From an uncultured Bradyrhizobium sp. (GTDB taxonomy: Bacteria; Pseudomonadota; Alphaproteobacteria; Rhizobiales; Xanthobacteraceae), in contig NZ_CAKZJO010000088.1 in NCBI RefSeq assembly GCF_936943645.1, positions 62,001 through 126,000 on the forward strand: DNA of 64,000 nt, in the 5' to 3' direction. Positions within the stretch are counted from its first letter, which is position 1. The number at the start of each line of letters is the position of its first letter. The notes under the pieces were generated by a model, which saw only the letters and a program-made list of their open reading frames with translations, was not told the DNA's origin and did no database searches. The position numbers and the translations under genes were made by a program. Of the stretch, positions 16,102-24,398 are shown piece by piece.

Positions 16102-16402
16102 CCTTCGTTTTCGGCTTTCCCGTCAAAAAATCAGGCCCGGCCGGAGACTCCGGCGGCGTCAATTTCCCGCCAGATTCGCGGTATTTAGGTAGCTCCATAG
16201 GAGTGAGTCGGCACTCACCTCTTGGGGGTGCCGCATGCGTCCAGCGGGGGCGAAAAAAGCCGGTTCCGACCCCAGTCTGTAGGGTCTCCCGGACGCCAGA
16301 CCGCTGTATATTGGGCAAATGATTTGTTTTTGCGCCGAGCGCTTTCCCTGGCGGCGGTTATGGCAGAATCCGGGCGCCCTCCTGCCCCCCGGACTGACAG
16401 AC
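16102..16402. other. Intergenic region without a convincing gene
   Basis: Between phaZ and the YgjP-like gene. Short open frames exist on both strands but have no family resemblance or ribosome site. A weak hairpin GGCACTCACCTCTTGGGGGTGCC lies at about 16211-16232. The frame of the following gene is open back to 16319 (MICFCAERF), but ATG 16403 gives the more normal start. Confidence 0.5.
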
Positions 16403-17158
16403 ATGGCCACTCGCGCTCTCCTCTATCGGCGGCCCCACGAACCGAAGACCCTCGTCATCACCCACGGATCGCAATTTTTTGCCATCCGATTGCGCCGGCA
16501 TCGCCGCGCGCGCCGCTATACGCTCAGAATTCATCCGAGCGATCGCGAAGCCATCCTCACCATGCCGCCGCGCGGCACGCTGGCCGAAGCCAAGGACTTC
16601 GCGCAGCGTCACGGTGCGTGGATCGCCGCACGTCTCGGTCGTTTGCCGAAGGCCGCACCGTTCCAGCCGGGCACGGTGATACCGCTGCGCGGCACGCCGC
16701 ATCGTATCGTTCATCGCGCGGGCACCCGTGGCACCGTGTGGACGGAGGTACGCGACAGCGGTGAACGCATCCTCTGCGTTGCCGGCGGGCTCGAGCATGT
16801 CGACCGTCGCGTCAGCGATTTCCTCAAGCGCGAAGCACGCCGCGATCTGCAGCGTTCGGCGGAGGCCTACGCCGCCGAGCTCGGGGTCAGGGTCAAGCGC
16901 CTCTCGATCCGCGACCAGTCCAGCCGCTGGGGTTCCTGCACCTCGGCGGGCTCGCTGTCGTTCTCCTGGCGCCTGATCCTCGCGCCGCCCTTCGTGCTCG
17001 ACTACCTCGCCGCGCATGAAGTGGCGCATCTGGTCGAGATGAACCACTCGGCCCGTTTCTGGCGCGTCTGCGGCAAGGTCTGCCCGTCAATGGAGCGCGC
17101 CAAGAAGTGGCTCGACACCTACGGGAACGACCTGCACCGGTATGGGGTCGAGGACTAG
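16403..17158 (+). CDS. YgjP/SprT-like zinc metallopeptidase (DUF45)
   Basis: 251 residues from ATG 16403 (MATRALLYRRPHEP). The C-terminal third has LAAHEVAHLVEMNHSARFW, in which HEVAH gives two zinc-binding His and the catalytic Glu, and the later NHSARFW His is the third ligand, as in YgjP-type proteins. SSRWGSCTSAGSLSFSWRL is the conserved stretch just upstream in this family. It is cytoplasmic by appearance, with no signal or membrane segment. Members are found next to restriction or stress genes in some bacteria, but here the gene stands alone. Substrate unknown. Confidence 0.82.
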   Translation: MATRALLYRRPHEPKTLVITHGSQFFAIRLRRHRRARRYTLRIHPSDREAILTMPPRGTLAEAKDFAQRHGAWIAARLGRLPKAAPFQPGTVIPLRGTPHRIVHRAGTRGTVWTEVRDSGERILCVAGGLEHVDRRVSDFLKREARRDLQRSAEAYAAELGVRVKRLSIRDQSSRWGSCTSAGSLSFSWRLILAPPFVLDYLAAHEVAHLVEMNHSARFWRVCGKVCPSMERAKKWLDTYGNDLHRYGVED

Positions 17159-17190
17159 TGCGCGGCTCGTTAAGGCGCAGCCGCGACCGC

Positions 17191-17270
17191 GAAGCGGTTT
17201 TCCGGAAAGATCATGCGCAAACAATAACCTAAAGCGCGATGGCGATTCATCCAGGTCTCATCGCGCTTTA
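17191..17270. repeat. Interspersed repeat family G, copy 2
   Basis: GCGGTTTTCCGGAAAGATCATGC is followed by a perfect 12-base inverted repeat, TAAAGCGCGATG at 17230-17241 and CATCGCGCTTTA at 17259-17270. The words are shared with copy 1 at 11300-11392 but arranged differently. It lies between convergent genes. Confidence 0.65.
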
Positions 17271-17366
17271 TAGTGCGTCGCCAGCCGACACCATTGCTTG
17301 GTCCTGTTGAAGCGTTTTGTCGTCCACGTCCCTGAACGACGTCACGCGCCGATTGCTGCACACAGA

Positions 17367-18752
17367 TCACTGAGGCAGCGCCACCCCGTCGATTTGCATG
17401 ACGCCGAGCTGGTCGAACAACTCAATGTGCTCACCGTTCAGCACGGGAATGTAGCAGCGACGTTTGGCACCCGAGATACAGAGCTTGTCCTCCACGACCG
17501 TCCATGTCCCGGCCTTAGGTCCAAGGGACTCGTCCCAATGCGGATAGGTCATCCGGCCGTCGGGCTCGAATCGCATCGTGAACGGGCCATCCCTGAGCTT
17601 GGTACCGAAGCTGATCGTCTTGCCCTGGAGTTTTGTGGCCAAGGTCTCACCTGTCGGTCGTTCGCCGGCCGCTGCGGTGAGCGAGGCATCGGGCCCGGGA
17701 TCATAGCCCTCGGCTTTCAGGATCAGCCAGAAGAGCCTGCCAATGCTACGCATGGTCGGCTCGGTGAAGGGCATGTCGCGGTCGACACGGTGCACCACGA
17801 CGAGGTCGAGTGCGGGCACGACCAAGGCGTATTGGCCGCCGGATCCCTGGGCCATAAAGCTGCCCTCCGGCAAAGTGACCGTAGGCGCAACGGCACCGCC
17901 CAGAAAACCGATCCACCAGAGATAGCCATAGCCCATCCCTAACGCGGCTCTCGAATGGCTACGCGTGCTCTCTTCCACCCACCCCCGGGGCACGATCTGG
18001 TGCCCGGCCCAATTGCCTTTGTGTAGATAGAGAAGTGCAAATCGCGCCAAGTCCCGTGCGCTCATGCGGATCGCATAGGCGGGGTGGATCGAGGCTTCGC
18101 CGCGGACGTAGCTGCCATCCTGTGGCCGGTAGTCCTGCATGCCGATTGGCTTTGCGATCTTTTGGTCGAGCGCCTCGAAGATGCCGTTGCCAGTTGCGTG
18201 CTCGTAGATCGTGCCGAGCGCGTTGAAGTCCCAATTGTTGTAATACCAGAAGGTCCCGGGCGGGTGGCTGCCGCGCGGCGGTCTCAACTTGGCCATGTCC
18301 GGCGTCTCGTAGAGCGCGACGTGGTAAACCCCGGAACGCGCTTCGAGGAGTTCGCGCGCCGTCGCGCCCTTCTCGATCACGGTCAATCCAGGCGGATTAT
18401 CGTCGATGCCGAGTTCGCCAAGCGTGCTGTCGAGGTTGAGCAGGTGATCCGACACTGCGATGCCGATCAGGGCGCCGAGCACGCTCTTGCGGATGGAAGC
18501 GAGTTCCATCGGCTTCGTGGTATTGCCCCACTCGGCCACCACCTTTCCGTGCTGAACGATCACAACCGCGCTCGAGCGAATCTGATCCGAAAAGGATCGC
18601 GCTTGGGCCAATTCGGTCTCTGACCAGCCCAATTCTGCAGGGGTGACGCGCTCCCACTCCGCGGCCGGGAAGCCATCTTCGGCCGTGGCGGCCCCGGACC
18701 GAACCAAAACGCAGAGCAGCACGACGACGAAAACAATCTGGCGCATATACAT
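17367..18752 (-). CDS. Exported beta-lactamase-fold serine hydrolase
   Basis: About 461 residues from ATG 18752; a second ATG at 18746 is equally possible because GGGA lies between the usual spacings for both. A signal peptide (MRQIVFVVVLLCVLVRSGAATA) precedes EDGFPAAEW. The Ser-x-x-Lys of class C beta-lactamases is in ELASIRKSVLGAL, and FWYYNNWDFNALG carries the Tyr-x-Asn. The C-terminal part (LGMGYGYLWWIGF, GSGGQY) supplies the usual third active-site strand. A C-terminal extension of about 90 residues (PDGRMTYPHWDESLG and onward) looks like a small beta domain. Likely a periplasmic esterase, amidase or DD-peptidase-like enzyme. Confidence 0.8.
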   Translation of the reverse strand: MYMRQIVFVVVLLCVLVRSGAATAEDGFPAAEWERVTPAELGWSETELAQARSFSDQIRSSAVVIVQHGKVVAEWGNTTKPMELASIRKSVLGALIGIAVSDHLLNLDSTLGELGIDDNPPGLTVIEKGATARELLEARSGVYHVALYETPDMAKLRPPRGSHPPGTFWYYNNWDFNALGTIYEHATGNGIFEALDQKIAKPIGMQDYRPQDGSYVRGEASIHPAYAIRMSARDLARFALLYLHKGNWAGHQIVPRGWVEESTRSHSRAALGMGYGYLWWIGFLGGAVAPTVTLPEGSFMAQGSGGQYALVVPALDLVVVHRVDRDMPFTEPTMRSIGRLFWLILKAEGYDPGPDASLTAAAGERPTGETLATKLQGKTISFGTKLRDGPFTMRFEPDGRMTYPHWDESLGPKAGTWTVVEDKLCISGAKRRCYIPVLNGEHIELFDQLGVMQIDGVALPQ

Positions 18753-18978
18753 TGGGTCCCACGCGCTGCGCGCTTCACCTGATCGCAGCACGATACTCAT
18801 TGACGGCGCCAAGCAGAACGCCTGTTGACGCATTTTTGGGATTCCCGCCAACGCTATCGTCACCCGGCCTGGCCGGACGCCGTTGTTGTTACGCCGAGAA
18901 AGCCGCAGCGAACTGGATTCCCCGCCCCAGTGCGCAATTGCGCACAAGGCGGGGAATGGCGGCGAGAGTGGAGCTGCA

Positions 18979-19638
18979 TCAGGCAACCCTCACGGCACTC
19001 CTTCCCGCTTGCGTGCCTGACGCCAGATAAGCCGATTGCCGCTGCGCGCTTGCCTTCTGCCCCTCCGCCAGCATCGCCTGGAAGGCGGCGTCGAGTTGCT
19101 CGCGGCTGTAAGTCGTGGACGCGCTTTCGCGCGGCGTCCATTGCGATTGGGTGATGGCGGTGGAGGCCTTCTCGACGGTGCCGCCGAGCCGCGCGGCGTA
19201 TTGGTCCGCCCGCCATTGCGCGAGGTGCGGTCCGCCCAAACCCGGGGGATCTTCCAGCTTGCCGATCCTTGCCGCCGCATCGTTGGTCATCGTCGAGGAT
19301 CCGCCGTTGTACAGCGTGGCGACCACCTGACCGTCAACCTTGACCTGAGCGTAAGTGTTCTCAGGCGCATCGTCTGAGACGGTGGCTTGCGTCGCGGTCG
19401 CGCCGTGAGTCATCAGCCAGTTCGTGGCCATGAGGTCATGCAGGACAGGATCATCCGCCACCGAGATCGGCGTGGCGCCCGACAGCAGCTTCACCTGCGA
19501 GACGTCGACCCGAAATCCGTTGGCGGCAGCTTTGGTCTCATCCGGTGCCACCGGCTCAAGACCCGATGTTGCATGTGAAGCGGACGTCGATGCGGGCCGC
19601 AGATAGGGCAACGTCGCGCCGGACACACCTGACATCAT
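18979..19638 (-). CDS. Conserved-looking hypothetical protein
   Basis: 219 residues. Start ATG 19638 is immediately followed by a second ATG, with GGAAGGAGCGTTCC upstream, a strong ribosome site. The first 40 residues are low-complexity (Ala, Thr, Ser). The middle reads GFRVDVSQVKLLSGATPISV and QVKVDGQVVATLYNGGSS, and the C-terminus SREQLDAAFQAMLAEGQKAS is helical. No signal peptide, membrane segment or known motif is recognised. Codon use matches the neighbours, so it is probably a genuine native gene. The 226-base gap to the serine hydrolase shows nothing clear. Confidence 0.65.
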   Translation of the reverse strand: MMSGVSGATLPYLRPASTSASHATSGLEPVAPDETKAAANGFRVDVSQVKLLSGATPISVADDPVLHDLMATNWLMTHGATATQATVSDDAPENTYAQVKVDGQVVATLYNGGSSTMTNDAAARIGKLEDPPGLGGPHLAQWRADQYAARLGGTVEKASTAITQSQWTPRESASTTYSREQLDAAFQAMLAEGQKASAQRQSAYLASGTQAGRSAVRVA

Positions 19639-19917
19639 GGAACGCTCCTTCCCACTCGCTCAACTTATGAGAGCAAATTCCGGGCCGGTGGCGCGTGCTT
19701 GAAGAGACTGGTGTTTTTGCTTTTCGGGCGCAGCCCGACTCGGTTGATCTTGCCGTGGTCGGCAGGACTTGCCGAAGGGATGCGGCTGCTGTCCGGCGCG
19801 AGTTTCACGCGTCCGGGCGGCCCGCGCAAGCCGTTGATTTCGTTAGCCTCGGCTACTGTGCATGGGGTTGTTTTCGCGATTTTTGTTTTGAGGAGCCTCA
19901 ATGCCCTCAACCCGGGC

Positions 19918-22137
19918 CTAGCGGTTTCCGCCAAACAGCCGGTCCATCAGCCAGCCATCGAGCCCTGCCGCAGGCTCCGGTCGCACGTTGGCGCGTGTCG
20001 GTGGCGGCGGGCGATAGCCGCCGTTGTTCGCCGCTGCCGGTGCGGGCGCAGCCGCCGTCGGCGGCGATACCTGCGATGCCGCCTGCGCGAGATTTGAAAG
20101 GCCCCAGCCACCCGGCGCGCTCGGCAGGGCCGCCACGGGTACGCCCTCGTGCGCCGTCTTCATGAAGCGCGTCCAGACTTCCACCGGCAGGCCGCCGCCG
20201 GTCGCCTTCTTGGTCGGCGAGTTGTCGTCATTGCCGAGCCAGACGCCGGTGACGAGATTGGCGGTGTAGCCGATGAACCAGGCGTCGCGATAATCCTGGC
20301 TGGTGCCGGTCTTGCCGGCTGCCGGCCAGCCCGGGATCTCCGCCTTCTTGGCGGTGCCTGAGATCAGCGTCTCCCGCATCATCGTGTTCATCATGCCGAC
20401 ATAGCGGGGGTCGATGACCTGGGTGTGCTCGTCCGGCTGGCGCATGTAGAGCAGCTTGCCGCTGAGCGTCCTGATCCTTGTGACGACGTGCGGCGCCACT
20501 GCGAAGCCGCCATTGGCGAAGGGCGCATAGGCGCCGACCAGCTCGACCACCGAGACTTCCGAGGTGCCGAGCGCGATCGAGGCATTGGGCTCGAGCTTGG
20601 AGGAGATGCCGAGGCGGTGCGCGGTCCGCACCACGTTCTTCGGCCCGACCTCGAGGCCGAGGCGGATGGCGACGGTGTTCAGTGACATCGCCAGCGCCTG
20701 CGTCAGCGTCACCGCGCCGAAATATTCGTGGGTGTAGTTCTCGGGTTTCCAGCCCTTGACCTCGATTGGCGCGTCCTGGCGCATCGTGTCCGGCGTCAGG
20801 CCCTGTTCGAGCGCGGTGAGATACACGAACGGCTTGAACGAGGAGCCCGGCTGGCGCTTGGCGGTGACCGCGCGATTGTATTGGCTCTCGGAATAGTTTC
20901 GTCCGCCGACCATGGCGCGGACCGCGCCGTCAGGCGTCATCGCCACCAGCGCGCCCTGGCTGACGTTGAATTTCACGCTCTTGGCGGCGAGCTCGTCGAT
21001 GATGGCGGCTTCCGCCACGCCCTGCAGCCTGGGATCGATCGTCGTCTCGACCTTGATGCTCTCGTCGATCTGGCCGACCAGATCGTCCAGCACCTCGCCG
21101 ATCCAGTCGGCGACGTAATTGATCGTGCCGGCACCGACCGGCTTCACATTGTAGGAGGGATGGCCGATCGAGGCCTGCGCCTGCGCATCGGTGATGAACT
21201 TTGCGTCCGCCATCGCCGCGAGCACGATCTGCGCGCGCGCTTCGGCGCCTTCCGGATTGCGGTTCGGCGCAAGGCGCGAGGGCGATTTGACGAGGCCGGC
21301 GAGCATCGCGGCCTCGGCGATGGTGACGTTCCTCGCCGACTTGCCGAAATATTTCTGCGCGGCGGCTTCGACGCCGTAGGCGCCGGAGCCGAAATAGACC
21401 CGGTTGAGATAGAGCTCCAGGATCTCGTCCTTGGAATGCTTGCGCTCCAGCCAGATCGCCAGCTCCACCTCCTGCAGCTTGCGCTGCATGGTGCGTTCCT
21501 GGGTCAGGAACAGGTTTTTCGCCAGCTGCTGCGTCAGCGTCGAGCCGCCCTGCGACACGCCGCGATGCATGACGTTGGTGACGAGCGCGCGCAGGATGCC
21601 GACGGGGTCGATGCCGAAATGCGAATAGAAGCGGCGGTCCTCGATGGCGATGAACGCCTTCGGTAAATAGGGCGGCAGGTCCTTCAGCGCGATATTGGCG
21701 CCAGCCATCTCGCCGCGCTGCGCCAGCACGCTGCCGTCGATGCCCACGATCTGGATCGTCGGCGGTCGCTTGGGAATCTCCAGCGACTGGATCGGCGGCA
21801 GGTGGGCGCCGACATAGATCACGACGCCGATCACGGCGATCACACCCCACAGGCTCAGCACCGCGCCCCAATAGACCAGGCGACCGAGACTGAACCCGCC
21901 CCGCGACTTCGCCCGGCGCTTGGCGCCGCTGCGGCTGGCCGGTGCCTTGCGCTCGCGCGGCGGCTCGTCGCCGGCATCCTCGCTCTTGCGTTTGCCTGAT
22001 GATTTGCCTGATTTCTTCGGCTTGTCGTCGCCGCCGCCGGGAATGCGGTCGGCCGGGGTCAGGCGCAGATCGGCGAGCGCCGCGGGCAAGCCGAACAGCG
22101 GCTCCTTCCGCCCACCCTTTTTCTTTCCCCACGCCAT
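19918..22137 (-). CDS. Class A penicillin-binding protein (PBP1A family)
   Basis: 739 residues from ATG 22137 (MAWGKKKGGRKEPLF). A basic, Lys/Arg/Ser-rich cytoplasmic tail of about 90 residues is followed by one membrane helix (LVYWGAVLSLWGVIAVIGVV). The glycosyltransferase domain has AIEDRRFYSHFGIDP with its catalytic Glu and GGSTLTQQLAKN. The transpeptidase domain has PGSSFKPF (nucleophile Ser and Lys), MSLNTVA (SxN) and AGKTGTS (KTG). It would polymerise and cross-link peptidoglycan from the inner membrane. The C-terminus is Pro/Ala-rich (SPPTAAAPAPAAANNGG). The unusually long cytoplasmic tail could be a protein-interaction region. Confidence 0.92.
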   Translation of the reverse strand: MAWGKKKGGRKEPLFGLPAALADLRLTPADRIPGGGDDKPKKSGKSSGKRKSEDAGDEPPRERKAPASRSGAKRRAKSRGGFSLGRLVYWGAVLSLWGVIAVIGVVIYVGAHLPPIQSLEIPKRPPTIQIVGIDGSVLAQRGEMAGANIALKDLPPYLPKAFIAIEDRRFYSHFGIDPVGILRALVTNVMHRGVSQGGSTLTQQLAKNLFLTQERTMQRKLQEVELAIWLERKHSKDEILELYLNRVYFGSGAYGVEAAAQKYFGKSARNVTIAEAAMLAGLVKSPSRLAPNRNPEGAEARAQIVLAAMADAKFITDAQAQASIGHPSYNVKPVGAGTINYVADWIGEVLDDLVGQIDESIKVETTIDPRLQGVAEAAIIDELAAKSVKFNVSQGALVAMTPDGAVRAMVGGRNYSESQYNRAVTAKRQPGSSFKPFVYLTALEQGLTPDTMRQDAPIEVKGWKPENYTHEYFGAVTLTQALAMSLNTVAIRLGLEVGPKNVVRTAHRLGISSKLEPNASIALGTSEVSVVELVGAYAPFANGGFAVAPHVVTRIRTLSGKLLYMRQPDEHTQVIDPRYVGMMNTMMRETLISGTAKKAEIPGWPAAGKTGTSQDYRDAWFIGYTANLVTGVWLGNDDNSPTKKATGGGLPVEVWTRFMKTAHEGVPVAALPSAPGGWGLSNLAQAASQVSPPTAAAPAPAAANNGGYRPPPPTRANVRPEPAAGLDGWLMDRLFGGNR

Positions 22138-22319
22138 ATGCAAACGCCCGGTCAGCCCGCCCCGCCGCACGCTAGCGGTCGCTGTTTAAGGCCCGGTTAC
22201 CCCGGCGTTAACGCGTGATTAGGAGGTGGGGCATTCGCACCCCGCAGTTCCGCTCTCTCGGCGCCGGAGCTAGGATCGCGGGCGCAAAACACGATGAAGC
22301 ACGCAGAGGAAACCCATAT

Positions 22320-22745
22320 ATGGGCCACATCGATCCGACCAAGGAGATCTTCGCGCAGTTCCGGGAGAACGACCGTCCCGGCCCGATCCACATGCTCAAC
22401 CTGGTGAGGCTGCGCAAGGACGCGGCCTATCCGGACGGCCGCAAGGCGAGCGGCGCGGAAGCCTATGCCGCCTATGGCCGCGAGAGCGGTCCGGTGTTCG
22501 AGCGCCTCGGCGGTCGCATCGTCTGGCAGGGCAAGTTCGAGCTGATGCTGATCGGTCCGCAGGAGGAGCGCTGGGACCATTGCTTCATCGCGGAATATCC
22601 AAGCGTTGCCGCCTTCGTCGAGATGATCCGCGATCCCGTCTATCGCGAGGCCGTGAAGCACAGGCAGGCGGCGGTCGAGGATTCGCGGCTGATCCGGCAT
22701 GCCGTGTTGCCGGTGGGAAAGAACTTTGGGGAAGTGCCGACTTAG
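22320..22745 (+). CDS. DUF1330 domain protein
   Basis: 141 residues from ATG 22320, with AGAGGAAA eight bases upstream. The ferredoxin-like DUF1330 fold is indicated by PIHMLNLVRLRKDAAYPDG, EAYAAYGRESGPVFERLGGR and HCFIAEYPSVAAFVEMIRDP. Members are small cytoplasmic dimeric alpha/beta-barrel proteins of unknown function. It is divergent from the PBP gene, with 182 bases between the starts. Confidence 0.85.
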   Translation: MGHIDPTKEIFAQFRENDRPGPIHMLNLVRLRKDAAYPDGRKASGAEAYAAYGRESGPVFERLGGRIVWQGKFELMLIGPQEERWDHCFIAEYPSVAAFVEMIRDPVYREAVKHRQAAVEDSRLIRHAVLPVGKNFGEVPT

Positions 22746-22767
22746 ATCAATCGCGTAGGTCTCACCC

Positions 22768-22911
22768 CGTCATCCTGAGGCGCGAGTGGCGCGATGCAAA
22801 GCATCGCGCCGGGAGCCTCGAAGGATGCACGGCCCCGATGCTTCCGCGTGGCTGCCAGCCGGGCCGTCGCCCTTCGAGGGCCGCCAAGGGGCGGCCACCT
22901 CAGGGTGACGG
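22768..22911. repeat. Palindromic repeat family E (CGTCATCCTGAGG)
   Basis: CGTCATCCTGAGGCGCGAG at the left end pairs with CCACCTCAGGGTGACG at the right. Inside, GGCGCGATGCAAAGCATCGCGCC is a perfect hairpin, GCCTCGAAGGATG pairs with CCCTTCGAGGGC, and CGGCTGGC-type words form further short stems. This is a familiar alphaproteobacterial extragenic element. It lies between convergent genes. Confidence 0.8.
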
Positions 22912-22932
22912 TGATGGATTGGGCCCGCCCCC

Positions 22933-22965
22933 CAAAAAAAATCGGCGGCCCGCAGGCCGCCGATT
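22933..22965 (-). terminator. Rho-independent terminator for the binding-protein gene
   Basis: Read on the minus strand: an 11-base stem AATCGGCGGCC / GGCCGCCGATT with a four-base loop, followed by eight T residues. It lies 20 bases after the stop of the gene at 22985-24205. Confidence 0.85.
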
Positions 22966-22984
22966 GCATTCCGGAATTCAGCCA

Positions 22985-24205
22985 CTAACCCGCCGAACCC
23001 GTATCCTCCAGGATCGGGCCGAACAGCTCCCAACGCTCGCCGTTGAACTTCATCATCTGAAGCTGCTTGTTGACGCGGTAGTCGGTCGGCGAGGTGTTGA
23101 CCTTGATGCCGGGCAGCGCGGTGTCGGTGGCGAAGTCCTTCACCGAGGCCGCCTGCTTCATGACGTTTTCGCGGGTCAGGTCGTCGCCGCACTGTTTCAG
23201 CACATGCACCAGCAACTGCGCCGTGCTGTAGCCGTAGGTGTTGAAGTTCGAGTCCTTGTCGCCATCGGGATAGTACTTCGCCATGAAGTCGAAATACTTC
23301 TTCAGGCCGGCATCGTCCTTCCAGGTCGGATCGAGCGGCTCCTTGCCGTAATTGACGCTGATCAGGCCCTTGGCGGCGTCAAGGCCTGCGGGCTTCAGCA
23401 CCGCGCCGACCGAGGTGGCGTTGATGTCGACGATCTGCACCGGATGCCAGCCCATCTCGGCGATCTTCTTGATCGCCTGCGCGGCCTGCTTCGGCGTGCT
23501 CGCACTGAAGAACAGGTCGGCGCCGGCATCCTTGATCTTGAGGATCTGCGAATCGACGGTGGGATCGGACACCTCGTAGGAGGCTTCGGTCACGATCATC
23601 TTGGCGGCCTTGTCGCCGAGGCCGGCCTTGATGCCGTTCAGGTAGTCCTTGCCGAGGTCGTCGTTCTGGTAGAGCACGCCGATCTTGGCGTTCGGATGCT
23701 CCTTCAGGATGTACTGGCCGTAGATGCGGCCCTCGACGAAATAGTTGGGATTGAAGCCCATGGTCCACGGAAAGTTCTTCGGGTCCGTGAACCTGGAGGC
23801 ACCAGTCGCCGCGAACAGCTGCGGCACCTTCTTGGCGTTGAGATATTTCTGCACGGCCGCGTTCACGGGCGTGCCGATGATCTGGAAGGTCAGCAGCACC
23901 TCGTCGCTCTCGACCAGCTTGCGGATCTGCTCCACGGCTTTCGGCGGCGAATAGGCGTCGTCATACTGGATCAGGTTGATCTTGCGGCCGTTGATGCCGC
24001 CCTGGTCGTTGATCATCTTGAAATAGGCGGCCTGCGTCTTACCGATCGACGAATAGGCCGACGCCGGTCCCGAGAACGGCATGGTCTGACCGATCTTGAT
24101 CTCGGTGTCGCTGGCGCCTGGATCGTATTTTTTCTGGGCATTGGCCGCTGAAATCGACAGCGCCAGAGCAAGCGCCGTGGCCAGATGCAGCTTTCCATTC
24201 CTCAT
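22985..24205 (-). CDS. Branched-chain amino-acid-type ABC substrate-binding protein 1
   Basis: 406 residues from ATG 24205 with a signal peptide (MRNGKLHLATALALALSISAANA) cleaved before QKKYDPGASD. The family features follow: TEIKIGQTMPFSGPASAYSS, NGRKINLIQYDDAYSPPKAV, LLTFQIIGTPVNAAVQKYLN and PNAKIGVLYQNDDLGKDYL. The fold is the type I periplasmic binding protein of Liv/Urt systems, which binds amino acids, amides or aromatic acids. No permease or ATPase genes are near, so it must serve a transporter encoded elsewhere. It is closely similar over its whole length to the next gene (24399-25625), indicating a tandem duplication. Confidence 0.88.
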   Translation of the reverse strand: MRNGKLHLATALALALSISAANAQKKYDPGASDTEIKIGQTMPFSGPASAYSSIGKTQAAYFKMINDQGGINGRKINLIQYDDAYSPPKAVEQIRKLVESDEVLLTFQIIGTPVNAAVQKYLNAKKVPQLFAATGASRFTDPKNFPWTMGFNPNYFVEGRIYGQYILKEHPNAKIGVLYQNDDLGKDYLNGIKAGLGDKAAKMIVTEASYEVSDPTVDSQILKIKDAGADLFFSASTPKQAAQAIKKIAEMGWHPVQIVDINATSVGAVLKPAGLDAAKGLISVNYGKEPLDPTWKDDAGLKKYFDFMAKYYPDGDKDSNFNTYGYSTAQLLVHVLKQCGDDLTRENVMKQAASVKDFATDTALPGIKVNTSPTDYRVNKQLQMMKFNGERWELFGPILEDTGSAG

Positions 24206-24330
24206 TCGCAATTCCCTCAGTCTGTTTTTGCCGATGATCTCTCGGCGCACGCTTGCGCGTCCGATGCCACCGCTGAGGGCGAGTGTGGAGGAACGATTGT
24301 TGCGATGCAAGACGGGGGAGGCACGCAGTT

Positions 24331-24392
24331 CGTAGGGTGGGTTAACCGCCCGCCTGCACGAAGTGCAGTCCGCTGGCGGAACCCACCCTGCG
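24331..24392. repeat. Palindromic repeat family C, copy 2
   Basis: CGTAGGGTGGGTTAACCGCC at the left is matched by GGCGGAACCCACCCTGCG at the right, with a small inner stem GCACGAAGTGC. It lies between the two tandem binding-protein genes, directly after the stop of the upstream one. Confidence 0.7.
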
Positions 24393-24398
24393 TCGTCC

